NCBI RefSeq assembly: GCF_030167905.1
Contig: NZ_JARGNA010000006.1
Span: 248,001-312,000, forward strand
DNA length: 64,000 nt
DNA from: Flavobacterium terrisoli
Lineage (GTDB): Bacteria; Bacteroidota; Bacteroidia; Flavobacteriales; Flavobacteriaceae
Direction: 5' to 3'
Both the position numbers and the translations under genes were made by a program. Below are positions 33,966 to 42,760 of the stretch, piece after piece (the stretch's first letter is position 1; each line of letters begins with the position of its first letter). The notes below the pieces were generated by a model, which saw only the letters and a list, made by a program, of their open reading frames with translations, did no database searches and was not told the DNA's origin.

Positions 33966-35048
33966 ATGAACATAACAGCCGAAAACAGAAAATGGTTAGA
34001 TGATCTGAATTTGAGTCATCCACTGGTAATCGCCGGACCATGCAGCGCCGAAACCGAAGATCAGGTATTGAAAATTGCACACGAATTAAAGGATTCTGAT
34101 GTGTCAATTTTTCGTGCGGGAATCTGGAAACCCAGAACACGCCCGGGCGGATTTGAAGGCGTTGGTGCCATCGGATTAAAATGGATGCAAAAAGCGAAAG
34201 CTGAAACGGGTTTGTTAATGGCAACCGAAGTTGCGAATTCGGCGCATGTGAAGTTGGCTTTGGAACACGATATTGATGTGTTGTGGATTGGCGCGCGAAC
34301 AACGGTAAATCCGTTTGCAGTTCAGGAAATTGCCGATGCCTTGCAAGGAACAGATAAAATTGTTTTGGTCAAAAATCCGGTGAACCCCGATTTGGCTTTG
34401 TGGATTGGCGGTGTAGAAAGATTGTACAATGCCGGTATCAAAAGATTGGGCGTCATCCACAGAGGATTTTCAACCTATGATAAAACCAAATACAGAAACA
34501 TACCTGAATGGCAATTGGCCATCGAATTGCAAAGCCGTTTTCCTGATTTGGCTTTGATTTGTGATCCGTCGCATATTACCGGAAGACGGGACATGATTCA
34601 GGAAGTGTCTCAACAGGCTTTGGATTTGAATTATGACGGATTGATTATAGAAACCCATATTGATCCTGACAATGCTTGGAGTGATGCGGCACAACAGGTA
34701 ACACCAACGGTTTTGAAACAAATCTTCAAGGATTTGAGAATCCGTAAAGAAACCGATGATGCCGATGATTACAACAATCGTCTGGCAAGATTCCGTGTGG
34801 ATATTGATGAATACGATGGAAAATTGCTTGAGATTTTAGGCAAAAGAATGCAAGTAGCGGATAAAATCGGAGCTTTGAAAAAAGAGAAGAACGTAGCGGT
34901 TTTACAGAATAAGCGTTGGAACGAAATCCTGGGTAAAATGATTTTAGACGGAGAAGAAAAAGGACTGAGCGAAGAGTTTATCCTAAGGATTTTCAAAGCC
35001 ATTCACCAGGAAAGTATTAGCCATCAGGAAAAAGTCATAAACAGATAA
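33966..35048 (+). CDS. bifunctional DAHP synthase / chorismate mutase
   Basis: 360 residues. The first 260 are a DAHP synthase of the KDO8P-synthase-like type (VIAGPCSAETEDQ, FRAGIWKPRTRPGGFEG, KRLGVIHRGFS, CDPSHITGRRD); the last 90 are a type II chorismate mutase (RFRVDIDEYDGKLLEILGKR). It joins the entry step of the shikimate pathway with the branch step toward Phe/Tyr, and the mutase may serve as the feedback sensor. It follows the aminotransferase by 35 bases. A prephenate dehydrogenase gene (tyrA), often found in such clusters, is absent here. Confidence 0.93.
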   Translation: MNITAENRKWLDDLNLSHPLVIAGPCSAETEDQVLKIAHELKDSDVSIFRAGIWKPRTRPGGFEGVGAIGLKWMQKAKAETGLLMATEVANSAHVKLALEHDIDVLWIGARTTVNPFAVQEIADALQGTDKIVLVKNPVNPDLALWIGGVERLYNAGIKRLGVIHRGFSTYDKTKYRNIPEWQLAIELQSRFPDLALICDPSHITGRRDMIQEVSQQALDLNYDGLIIETHIDPDNAWSDAAQQVTPTVLKQIFKDLRIRKETDDADDYNNRLARFRVDIDEYDGKLLEILGKRMQVADKIGALKKEKNVAVLQNKRWNEILGKMILDGEEKGLSEEFILRIFKAIHQESISHQEKVINR

Positions 35049-35089
35049 ATTAATGTATTTTTGCAGAGGATAATCTAAAACAAGAAAAA

Positions 35090-36070
35090 TTGACCGGACT
35101 CGTTTATAAATCTACCGGAAGTTGGTACACAGTGAAAGCCGAAGACAATGCGGTTTATGAATGCCGTATCAAAGGAAAGTTCCGTATGAAAGACATCAAA
35201 AGCACCAATCCGATTGCGGTTGGCGATGTGGTCGATTTTGAATTGGATGATACTTCCGATGATATCACGGGAACGATTCACAATATCCATGACCGAAAGA
35301 ATTATATCGTCAGGAAATCGGTGAATCTGTCCAAACAAACGCATATTATCGCTTCCAATATCGACATCGTTTTTCTTTTGATTACCATCAATAATCCGCC
35401 AACAACAACCAGTTTTATCGATAGGTTTTTGGTTACTGCCGAAGCTTACGGCATTGAAGCCGTTTTGGTATTCAATAAAATAGACACTTTTGACGAAGCC
35501 ATGCGCGATGAGCAATTGTACCTGCAATACATCTATTCCGAAATTGGATACCAATGTTTGCGTGTTTCGGCGGTGGAGAAAAAAGGAATTGAAGAACTGA
35601 AAGCCATGATGATTGGGAAAGTGAGTATGTTTTCGGGACATTCCGGTGTGGGAAAGTCCACCTTGGTCAATGCTTTGGAACCGACTCTGAATTTGAAAAC
35701 CAAACACATATCCGAACAAAGCAAACAAGGACAGCATACCACTACTTTTGCCGAAATGTATGATTTGTCTTTTGACGCCAAAATCATTGACACACCGGGA
35801 ATCAAAGGTTTTGGGATTGTGGATATGGAACCGCAGGAAATCAGCGATTATTTCCCTGAATTCTTTAAACTGAAAGACCAATGCAAATTCAACAACTGTC
35901 TGCACAAGGAAGAACCACATTGTGCCGTAAAACAGGCTTTGGAAGACAATAAGATTGCCTGGTCACGTTATAACAGTTACCTCAAAATACTCGAAGGCGA
36001 TGACGAACATTACCGTTCGGATATTTACAATGACGACCGAATTGCCAGTGACGAAACCAGAAAATCGTAG
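35090..36070 (+). CDS. rsgA: ribosome small-subunit-dependent GTPase A
   Basis: 326 residues. Circularly permuted GTPase: an OB domain (to about 75), then G4 (VFNKID), G1 (GHSGVGKST), the switch region and G3 (DTPGIKG), and last a zinc domain CKFNNCLHKEEPHC. It helps mature the 30S subunit. The start is TTG at 35090: the protein homologues I know begin MTG(L/T)VYKSTGSWY, this codon is in the right place, and no ATG is available before residue 25. A TATTTTTG box lies at 35056-35063, so it may also have its own promoter. Confidence 0.93.
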   Translation: MTGLVYKSTGSWYTVKAEDNAVYECRIKGKFRMKDIKSTNPIAVGDVVDFELDDTSDDITGTIHNIHDRKNYIVRKSVNLSKQTHIIASNIDIVFLLITINNPPTTTSFIDRFLVTAEAYGIEAVLVFNKIDTFDEAMRDEQLYLQYIYSEIGYQCLRVSAVEKKGIEELKAMMIGKVSMFSGHSGVGKSTLVNALEPTLNLKTKHISEQSKQGQHTTTFAEMYDLSFDAKIIDTPGIKGFGIVDMEPQEISDYFPEFFKLKDQCKFNNCLHKEEPHCAVKQALEDNKIAWSRYNSYLKILEGDDEHYRSDIYNDDRIASDETRKS

Positions 36071-36072
36071 TC

Positions 36073-36525
36073 ATGAAAGCGGTTATTCAAAGAGTTTCTC
36101 AAGCTTCTGTGACCATCGAAGGTCAAATCGTAGCCGATATCCAAAACGGCTTATTGGTTTTGGTTGGTTTTGAAGACTCAGACGCCAAGGAAGATATCGA
36201 TTGGCTAGCGACTAAAATTGCCAATCTCAGAATTTTTGCGGATGATAACGGAGTAATGAATTTATCCGTAAAGGAAACCAATGGCGAGATGATAATCGTG
36301 AGCCAATTTACATTGCATGCGCTGACCAAAAAAGGCAATCGACCATCCTATATCAAAGCATCCAAACCGGAAATTGCCATTCCGTTGTATGAAAAATTCA
36401 TTGCCCAAATGGAAACCGAATTGGGTAAAAAAGTACAAACCGGACAGTTTGGCGCCGACATGAAAGTCAGCCTGCTCAATGACGGACCGGTAACTTTAAT
36501 CATCGATACCAAGAATAAAGAATAA
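36073..36525 (+). CDS. dtd: D-aminoacyl-tRNA deacylase
   Basis: 150 residues, complete. The family motifs SQFTLHALTKKGNRPSY (SQFTL) and NDGPVTLIID (GPVT) are intact. It removes D-amino acids from tRNA. The gene begins two bases after rsgA. Confidence 0.96.
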   Translation: MKAVIQRVSQASVTIEGQIVADIQNGLLVLVGFEDSDAKEDIDWLATKIANLRIFADDNGVMNLSVKETNGEMIIVSQFTLHALTKKGNRPSYIKASKPEIAIPLYEKFIAQMETELGKKVQTGQFGADMKVSLLNDGPVTLIIDTKNKE

Positions 36526-36551
36526 GATTATTAATAAAAACATAATTTTTC

Positions 36552-36559
36552 TATATTTG
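36552..36559 (+). promoter_or_regulatory. -7 promoter element of the first DUF3857 gene
   Basis: Perfect TATATTTG, 16 bases before the ATG at 36576. No TTG at the expected distance. Confidence 0.45.
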
Positions 36560-36575
36560 GGAAAATTAGGTGTCG

Positions 36576-38489
36576 ATGAAATTTAAAAAAATCCCTTTCC
36601 TTTTACTGTTTTTTCCCGTATTCGTTTCTGCACAAAAGTTAGAGTATTCGGTGCTTTCCCTTCCTGATAGTTTAAAACAGAATGCCAACGCGGTCATTCG
36701 TTCGAACCATCTGAGCATTAATATTGCTTCGCAAAAATCAATGACTTTCAAAACGACCAAAGTAACCACCATCTTAAATGAATTGGGGTTGCGGAATTTG
36801 GATTTGGCGGAGCATTACGATAAAAACACCAGGGTAAATAAAATTGAGGCAACCGTTTATGACTCCTTTGGCAAAGAAGTAAAAACCTACCGCAGGAAAG
36901 ATTTTAAAGATACTAGTGTAGCCGACGGGGTTTCGATTTTTAATGACAACCGGGCATTGTACCTTGATTATACTCCGGTAAGTTACCCTTTTACTGTGGT
37001 CTTTGAAAGTGAAAGTGAAACTTCAAATACTGCTTTTATTCCGCAATGGAATCCTGTGGGAGGTTATTTGTTGAGTACAGAAAACGCCTCTATAACCATT
37101 ACTTTCAAACCCGAATTGCATCTGAAGAAAAAGGAAGTGAATTTTAATTCAAAATATGCCATTCAAAAGCAGGAAACACCAACTTCGGTAAGCTATACGG
37201 TTAAAAACCTAACGGCCAAAAAACGGGAAGAACTGAGTCCAGATTTTGATGAGATTTTCCCGGAAGTTTATTTTTCCCTTGAAAATTTTTCATTGGAAGG
37301 AATGGAAGGCAAGGCAGCCAATTGGGGTGAATTTGGCAAATGGTATTATGAATCGCTGTTGGCAGACACCGAAGAAATCCCGGAAGCTACAAAACTTAAG
37401 CTTCAGGAACTTATCGGGAACGAAAAAAACCAGTTTGAAATAGCGAGGATTGTCTATAAATATGTTCAGGATAAAACACGCTATGTCAGCGTGCAGGTAG
37501 GCATTGGCGGCTGGAAACCCATGCTGGCCAAAGATGTCGACAAATTGGGATACGGCGATTGTAAGGCACTCACCAATTACACCCGGTCTTTGTTGAAATC
37601 GGTAGGCGTTACTTCTTACTATACGGTGGTGTATGCCGGTGCCGATGATACCAGAGATCTGCAAAACGATTTTGCTTCGATACAGGGGAACCATGTGATT
37701 TTGACCTTACCAACAACCGATAAAGGAATGGTTTGGCTGGAATGTACCAGTCAAATACATCCGTTTGGTTTTCAGGGCGATTTTACCGATGACCGAAATG
37801 TATTGCTTATCAAACCCGAAGGGGGCGAAATTGTTAAAACCAAGACCTTTACCGAAGCAGAGAACCTGAGAACCATTAAAGGGAATTATCAAATCTCTGC
37901 GGAAGGTGATTTTACCGGTAAGGTAAAGATGGTTTCCAAAGGGATACAGTATGACAATTATTTTGTCAGAGAGCGCAAAAGCCATGATGACCAAATTAAA
38001 GATTACAAAGAGGAGTTCAGCAATATCAACAATTTGACCATCAAAAAAATCAACCTGAATAACAATCCTAAAAGTGTTGAATTTGTAGAAGATTTAGAGA
38101 TGGAAGCCGAAGGTTATGCCCAAAATTCAGATGGTAAGCTATTGTTTGCCCTAAATGCCTTTGATCAAAATTCTTATATACCCAAAAAACACCGTACAAG
38201 AGAGTTTGCCTTTGAAATGCTGAGAGGTTATACCGATGAGTCGGAAACTGAAATCACCTTGCCACAAGGATATGTGGTAGAAGCAAAACCAAATAGTGTA
38301 ACGCTCGAAAATGAATTTGGGAATTATAAGATCGAATTTTTAACGGTGAGTCCTGATAAACTGCTTTGCAAAAGAAAGCTGATCATCAAAAAAGGACTTT
38401 ATGATAAAACCAAATATGAAACCTACAGAAAGTTCAGAGAAGCGGTCGCCAAAAGCGATAATTCAAAAATTGTCATAACCAAAGCCTGA
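36576..38489 (+). CDS. exported DUF3857 / transglutaminase-like protein (catalytic residues present)
   Basis: 637 residues with a signal peptide (ending near VSAQ), an N-terminal DUF3857 domain (about 50-210), a transglutaminase-like domain (about 270-390) and a C-terminal DUF3858-like beta domain. The catalytic Cys329 is in GYGDCKALTNYT and the His in GNHVIL, so this member can be active; the third position is Glu (WLECTSQ) instead of the more usual Asp. The ATG at 36576 is preferred to the GTG at 36570. Function of the family is unknown. First of three paralogues in a row. Confidence 0.88.
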   Translation: MKFKKIPFLLLFFPVFVSAQKLEYSVLSLPDSLKQNANAVIRSNHLSINIASQKSMTFKTTKVTTILNELGLRNLDLAEHYDKNTRVNKIEATVYDSFGKEVKTYRRKDFKDTSVADGVSIFNDNRALYLDYTPVSYPFTVVFESESETSNTAFIPQWNPVGGYLLSTENASITITFKPELHLKKKEVNFNSKYAIQKQETPTSVSYTVKNLTAKKREELSPDFDEIFPEVYFSLENFSLEGMEGKAANWGEFGKWYYESLLADTEEIPEATKLKLQELIGNEKNQFEIARIVYKYVQDKTRYVSVQVGIGGWKPMLAKDVDKLGYGDCKALTNYTRSLLKSVGVTSYYTVVYAGADDTRDLQNDFASIQGNHVILTLPTTDKGMVWLECTSQIHPFGFQGDFTDDRNVLLIKPEGGEIVKTKTFTEAENLRTIKGNYQISAEGDFTGKVKMVSKGIQYDNYFVRERKSHDDQIKDYKEEFSNINNLTIKKINLNNNPKSVEFVEDLEMEAEGYAQNSDGKLLFALNAFDQNSYIPKKHRTREFAFEMLRGYTDESETEITLPQGYVVEAKPNSVTLENEFGNYKIEFLTVSPDKLLCKRKLIIKKGLYDKTKYETYRKFREAVAKSDNSKIVITKA

Positions 38490-38493
38490 AAAC

Positions 38494-40500
38494 ATGAAAA
38501 AAATAATCTTGATATCGATATTGCTGATCAACGGATTGGCCTTTGCTCAAAAGAAAGAATTAGGGAAAGTAACCATTGAGGAACTGACCGAAAAAGTATG
38601 CCCGACAGATTCCTCGGCAGTAGCGGCCTATTTAATTAAATGCGGGAATGTAAGATTTGAATTTTCCACAAACAATGGTTTCTCAATTGTAAAAACCTAC
38701 AAGATTAAAATAAAGATTTACAAAAAGGAAGGTTATGAATGGGCAAATCAAAGCTTAGGGTATTATACCGGCAGTAACGGAAAAGATAAACTTAATTTTT
38801 CTAATGCCATAACCTATAATTTGGTTAATGATAAAATCGAAAAGACAAAACTCAAAAGCGATGGAGAATTTGAAGAAAAAGTAAATGATTATTGGTCCGT
38901 AAAAAAAATCACTTTGCCCAATGTAAAAGAAGGCTCCATTATTGAATATGAAGCTGAGTTGGAATCAGAGCGGTCAAATTCAATTGATGAATGGTATTTT
39001 CAAAGTACCATACCTGTGGTGTATTCTGAATTTAAGACAGCTATCCCTGAGTATTTTATTTACAACATGATGTCTCGAGGTTATATAGCACCACAAGTCC
39101 TTACGGATAAAGGCAGCAAATCAATTTCTTACACTTCTAAAGACAGGGTTTCCAACAGATTTGGTACCAGAACCGATTTCTCAACGGATCAATTTTCTTA
39201 TAACGAAACCAAAACTACTTTTATCCTTCAGGATGTGCCCGCTTTAAAAGATGAGTCGTATGTAAATAATATTAAAAATTATACATCCAGTGTAAAATAT
39301 GAACTTTCTTCAATACAAATTCCCGGGGAAACGTTTAAAAACTTTACCACCGATTGGGAAACCGTCGTAAAAACCATTTATGATGATGACGATTTCGGAG
39401 CAGAGTTGAATAAAACCGGATATTTTGAAAAAGACTTGGATGCTTTATTAAACGGAGTTACTGCTCAGGAAGAAAAGATTGGGTTAGTCTTTAATTTTGT
39501 AAAGTCCAAAATGAATTGGGATGAAAGTTATGGATTCGGTTGCAATGAGGGTGTTCGCAAGGCCTATCAGGATAGGAAAGGGAACGTAGCGGAAATCAAC
39601 CTGATGCTTACCTCAATGTTAAGGTATGCGGGAATTGAAGCCAACCCGATTTTAATCAGTACCCGTTCAAACGGAGTGTCGCTTTTTCCGTCGAGAACGG
39701 CTTTTGACTATGTCATTTCGGGAGTAGAACTCAACAACCAAGTGGTTCTGTTTGATGCAACCAACAAATTCTCCCTGCCCAATATTTTGCCAATCCGCGA
39801 TTTGAATTGGTTTGGAAGGATTATCAGAAAGAATGGCAGTTCCGCAGAAATTAATCTTATGCCAACTTCCAATTCCAAAGAGGTGGTCAATATTATGGGG
39901 GCTATTAATAAAGATGGTTCTGTTTCCGGCAAAATCAAAGACCAACATTTTGACTACAATGCCTTTGTTTTCAGGGAAAAAAACCATGGTATTGCCAAAG
40001 AAAGCTATATCGAAAAATTGGAGAAGAAACACCAGGGATTGGAAATTGGGGAATATGATGTGCAAAATGCGGATGACCTGTCAAAACCGATAGTGGAAAA
40101 TTACAGTTTTACCTCTACCAATGCAGTAGAAATTATCGGAGACAAAATGTATGTTTCCCCTTTGATGTTTTTTGCCCTTACCGAAAATCCGTTCAAACAG
40201 GAAACCCGTGAGTATCCTGTTGATTTTGTTTACCCGAACCAGGACAAGTTCAATATCAGCCTGACATTACCCGAAGGCTATGTGATTGAAACCATGCCGC
40301 AACCGAAAGCTGTCGGGATGCCCGAAGAAATGGGAAGTTTTAAATACAATTTATCAAATAACGGAACCCAGATTCAAATCGTGAGCGCGCTCGATATCAA
40401 TGAAGCGATAATCAGTTCGGAATACTATGAAGCCCTGAAAAGCTTCTACAAAGAAATTGTCAACAAACACACAGAAAAAATTGTACTTAAAAAAGGTTAA
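38494..40500 (+). CDS. exported DUF3857 / transglutaminase-like protein lacking catalytic residues
   Basis: 668 residues, signal peptide ending near AFAQ, same architecture as the previous gene. In the aligned motif the catalytic Cys is Val365 (GNVAEINLML) and the His position is Tyr (FDYVISGVE), so the transglutaminase fold is probably not catalytic. The N-terminus KELGKVTIEELTEKVCPTDSSA is nearly repeated in the next gene, showing recent tandem duplication. It starts 4 bases after the first paralogue. Confidence 0.87.
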   Translation: MKKIILISILLINGLAFAQKKELGKVTIEELTEKVCPTDSSAVAAYLIKCGNVRFEFSTNNGFSIVKTYKIKIKIYKKEGYEWANQSLGYYTGSNGKDKLNFSNAITYNLVNDKIEKTKLKSDGEFEEKVNDYWSVKKITLPNVKEGSIIEYEAELESERSNSIDEWYFQSTIPVVYSEFKTAIPEYFIYNMMSRGYIAPQVLTDKGSKSISYTSKDRVSNRFGTRTDFSTDQFSYNETKTTFILQDVPALKDESYVNNIKNYTSSVKYELSSIQIPGETFKNFTTDWETVVKTIYDDDDFGAELNKTGYFEKDLDALLNGVTAQEEKIGLVFNFVKSKMNWDESYGFGCNEGVRKAYQDRKGNVAEINLMLTSMLRYAGIEANPILISTRSNGVSLFPSRTAFDYVISGVELNNQVVLFDATNKFSLPNILPIRDLNWFGRIIRKNGSSAEINLMPTSNSKEVVNIMGAINKDGSVSGKIKDQHFDYNAFVFREKNHGIAKESYIEKLEKKHQGLEIGEYDVQNADDLSKPIVENYSFTSTNAVEIIGDKMYVSPLMFFALTENPFKQETREYPVDFVYPNQDKFNISLTLPEGYVIETMPQPKAVGMPEEMGSFKYNLSNNGTQIQIVSALDINEAIISSEYYEALKSFYKEIVNKHTEKIVLKKG

Positions 40501-40504
40501 TCAC

Positions 40505-42430
40505 ATGCGCCATCTATTGTTGTTCCTGCCATTGCTTTTTATCACCCAAAATTACGCCCAAAACTATCAATTGGGGAAAGTTACCATCGAAGAGTTAAAA
40601 GAAAAAAACTGCCCTATAGACACTTCGGCTGTGGCGGCTTACCTTTTTAAAGATGAATTTATTACCTATGAAAGCGATGGAAGTTTTGTTAGCGAGACAC
40701 GCGTAAAACTGAAGATTTATAAAAAAGAAGGGTACCGCTATGCCAATATCAGTGAAGTCTTTTACAAATTGTCAAAAGAGCCCGATTTTAAGGATGTGGC
40801 CATCTATAATTTGGTGAACGGGGAAGTGAAAAAAAGCAAATTGGGTAGAGAAGGTGAGTTCAAGGAAGAAGTCAACAAAGAAGTTTCCATCAAGAAAATT
40901 ACACTTCCCGATGTCAAAGAAGGTTCCATAATTGAGTACAGGATTTTGGATTACACCAGAAGTGCATTCAATTTGGTTAATTTTTATTTCCAGGAAGCTA
41001 TTCCAATCCGTAATATTAAGTTGACTGTTGAATACCCTACCCGGTTGTCTTACAACAAAAGTATGAGTGGCCGTAATCTGGATCCGGTCGTGAAAAAGGA
41101 AAGGGTAAACGATACTTACAATGTCAGATATTTAAAAAACAAGGATGTTTATGAGTTGGTCGATGCACCGGCGCTGAAAGACGAGGGCTTTGTGAACAAT
41201 ATTAATAATTACCGTTTCAAAGTCAGGTATGAATTAGCTGCGGTAATGACCTCAAAGGGTTATCCTGAAAGAATTACTACAGATTGGGAAACGATTGCCA
41301 AAAAAATTTATGAATCGGATGGGTTTGGCGCTGAACTATTAAAAAAAGACTACTTCGAAAAGGAACTTGAAGTGGCTTTAACTGATAAAAACACTAGAGA
41401 AGAAAGGATTAATGCTGTACTTGCCTTTGTCAAAAACAATGTAAAGTGGAATGAAGGTCATGGAATATTCTGTGATAAAGGGGTTAAAGAGGCTTTTAAA
41501 AGTAAAAACGGAAACGTGGCCGATATTAATTTGATGCTGACAGCCATGCTTCGCCATATTGGGTTGGAAGCCAATCCGATTTTGATTACCACCAGGTCAC
41601 AGGTTCTCAATCCAAATCCTTCCTTAACCAGCCACAACTATGTTATATGTGGTGTTGAAATTGAAAATGACGTAATTTTGTTAGACGCTACAAGCAAATA
41701 TTCATTACCCGATATTTTGCCTTTGCGTGATTTGAACTGGTTTGGTAGAATCATTCGGAGTAATGGCAGTACGGCCGGATTTGATATCATGCCCAAGAAC
41801 AATTCTCAGGAAATTATCAACATCATTGGCAGTATTAATACCGAAGGTGAAGTAACAGGTAAGGTCAGGGACAAATATATTGATTACAATGCTTTTCTGT
41901 ACCGCGAAGCCTATAACAAAATTACGAAAGAAGATTATGTTGCCAGCCTCGAAAAAAGACATGAGGGATTGGAGTTGTCCGATTTTGAAGTTAAGAACAG
42001 TGAAGACCTTTCACAACCGGTTATTGAAGAATATTCTTTTGTTACGACAAACGAAGTAGAGGTTATCGGGAACAAAATGTATTTTTCGCCCATGTTGTTT
42101 TTTGCGAAAAAGGAAAACCCGTTCAAACAAGAAAAAAGAGAATACCCGATTGATTTTGTATATCCGAAACAAGATAAATTCAATATCAGCATCACCATTC
42201 CGGAAGGGTATGCCATTGAAACTTTACCCGAGTCAAAAGCGGTAGCGATGCCTGATAACCTAGCCAGTTTTAAATATAATATTTCCATGAATGAGAATAA
42301 AATACAATTACAGTGTATCTTTGATATCAATCAGGCGATGATCGGTTCAGAGTATTATGAAGTGTTGAAAAATCTCTACAAAGAAATTGTAAACAAGCAT
42401 ACCGAAAAAGTAGTTTTAAAGAAAGTATAA
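40505..42430 (+). CDS. exported DUF3857 / transglutaminase-like protein lacking catalytic residues (third paralogue)
   Basis: 641 residues with a signal peptide (ending near NYAQ). Closest to the second paralogue throughout (for example YQLGKVTIEELKEKNCPIDTSA and the shared C-terminal YKEIVNKHTEKVVLKK). The catalytic Cys is Val338 (GNVADINLML) and His is Tyr (HNYVICGVE). The ATG at 40505 begins the signal peptide; the longer upstream frame overlaps the previous gene. It ends one base before the mazG-like gene. Confidence 0.87.
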   Translation: MRHLLLFLPLLFITQNYAQNYQLGKVTIEELKEKNCPIDTSAVAAYLFKDEFITYESDGSFVSETRVKLKIYKKEGYRYANISEVFYKLSKEPDFKDVAIYNLVNGEVKKSKLGREGEFKEEVNKEVSIKKITLPDVKEGSIIEYRILDYTRSAFNLVNFYFQEAIPIRNIKLTVEYPTRLSYNKSMSGRNLDPVVKKERVNDTYNVRYLKNKDVYELVDAPALKDEGFVNNINNYRFKVRYELAAVMTSKGYPERITTDWETIAKKIYESDGFGAELLKKDYFEKELEVALTDKNTREERINAVLAFVKNNVKWNEGHGIFCDKGVKEAFKSKNGNVADINLMLTAMLRHIGLEANPILITTRSQVLNPNPSLTSHNYVICGVEIENDVILLDATSKYSLPDILPLRDLNWFGRIIRSNGSTAGFDIMPKNNSQEIINIIGSINTEGEVTGKVRDKYIDYNAFLYREAYNKITKEDYVASLEKRHEGLELSDFEVKNSEDLSQPVIEEYSFVTTNEVEVIGNKMYFSPMLFFAKKENPFKQEKREYPIDFVYPKQDKFNISITIPEGYAIETLPESKAVAMPDNLASFKYNISMNENKIQLQCIFDINQAMIGSEYYEVLKNLYKEIVNKHTEKVVLKKV

Positions 42431-42431
42431 A

Positions 42432-42758
42432 ATGGATATCAAAAATGCCCAACTAGAAGTAGACCATTGGATAAAAAATCATGGTGTTCGTTATTTTAAT
42501 GAATTGACCAATATGGCGCAGCTTACCGAAGAAGTGGGTGAAGTAGCGCGAATCATTGCACGCCGTTATGGCGAACAATCCGAAAAGGAAAGCGATAAAA
42601 ACAAAGACTTAGGCGAAGAATTGGCCGATGTGGTTTTTGTGGTTTTATGTTTGGCCAACCAAACCGGTGTCGACCTCCAAGCCGCTTTTGACAAAAAAAT
42701 GGATTTGAAAACCAAACGCGACCACGACCGTCATCACAACAACGAAAAACTAAAATAG
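42432..42758 (+). CDS. MazG-like nucleotide pyrophosphohydrolase
   Basis: 108 residues with the metal-binding pattern of the MazG superfamily: LTEEVGEVARIIARR (EExxE) and LGEELADVVFVVLCLA (ExxD). The single-domain size fits the small all-alpha NTP pyrophosphohydrolases that clean up non-canonical nucleotides. It lies between the DUF3857 genes and aroA. The C-terminal RDHDRHHNNEKLK is strongly basic/histidine-rich. Confidence 0.9.
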   Translation: MDIKNAQLEVDHWIKNHGVRYFNELTNMAQLTEEVGEVARIIARRYGEQSEKESDKNKDLGEELADVVFVVLCLANQTGVDLQAAFDKKMDLKTKRDHDRHHNNEKLK

Positions 42759-42760
42759 TT

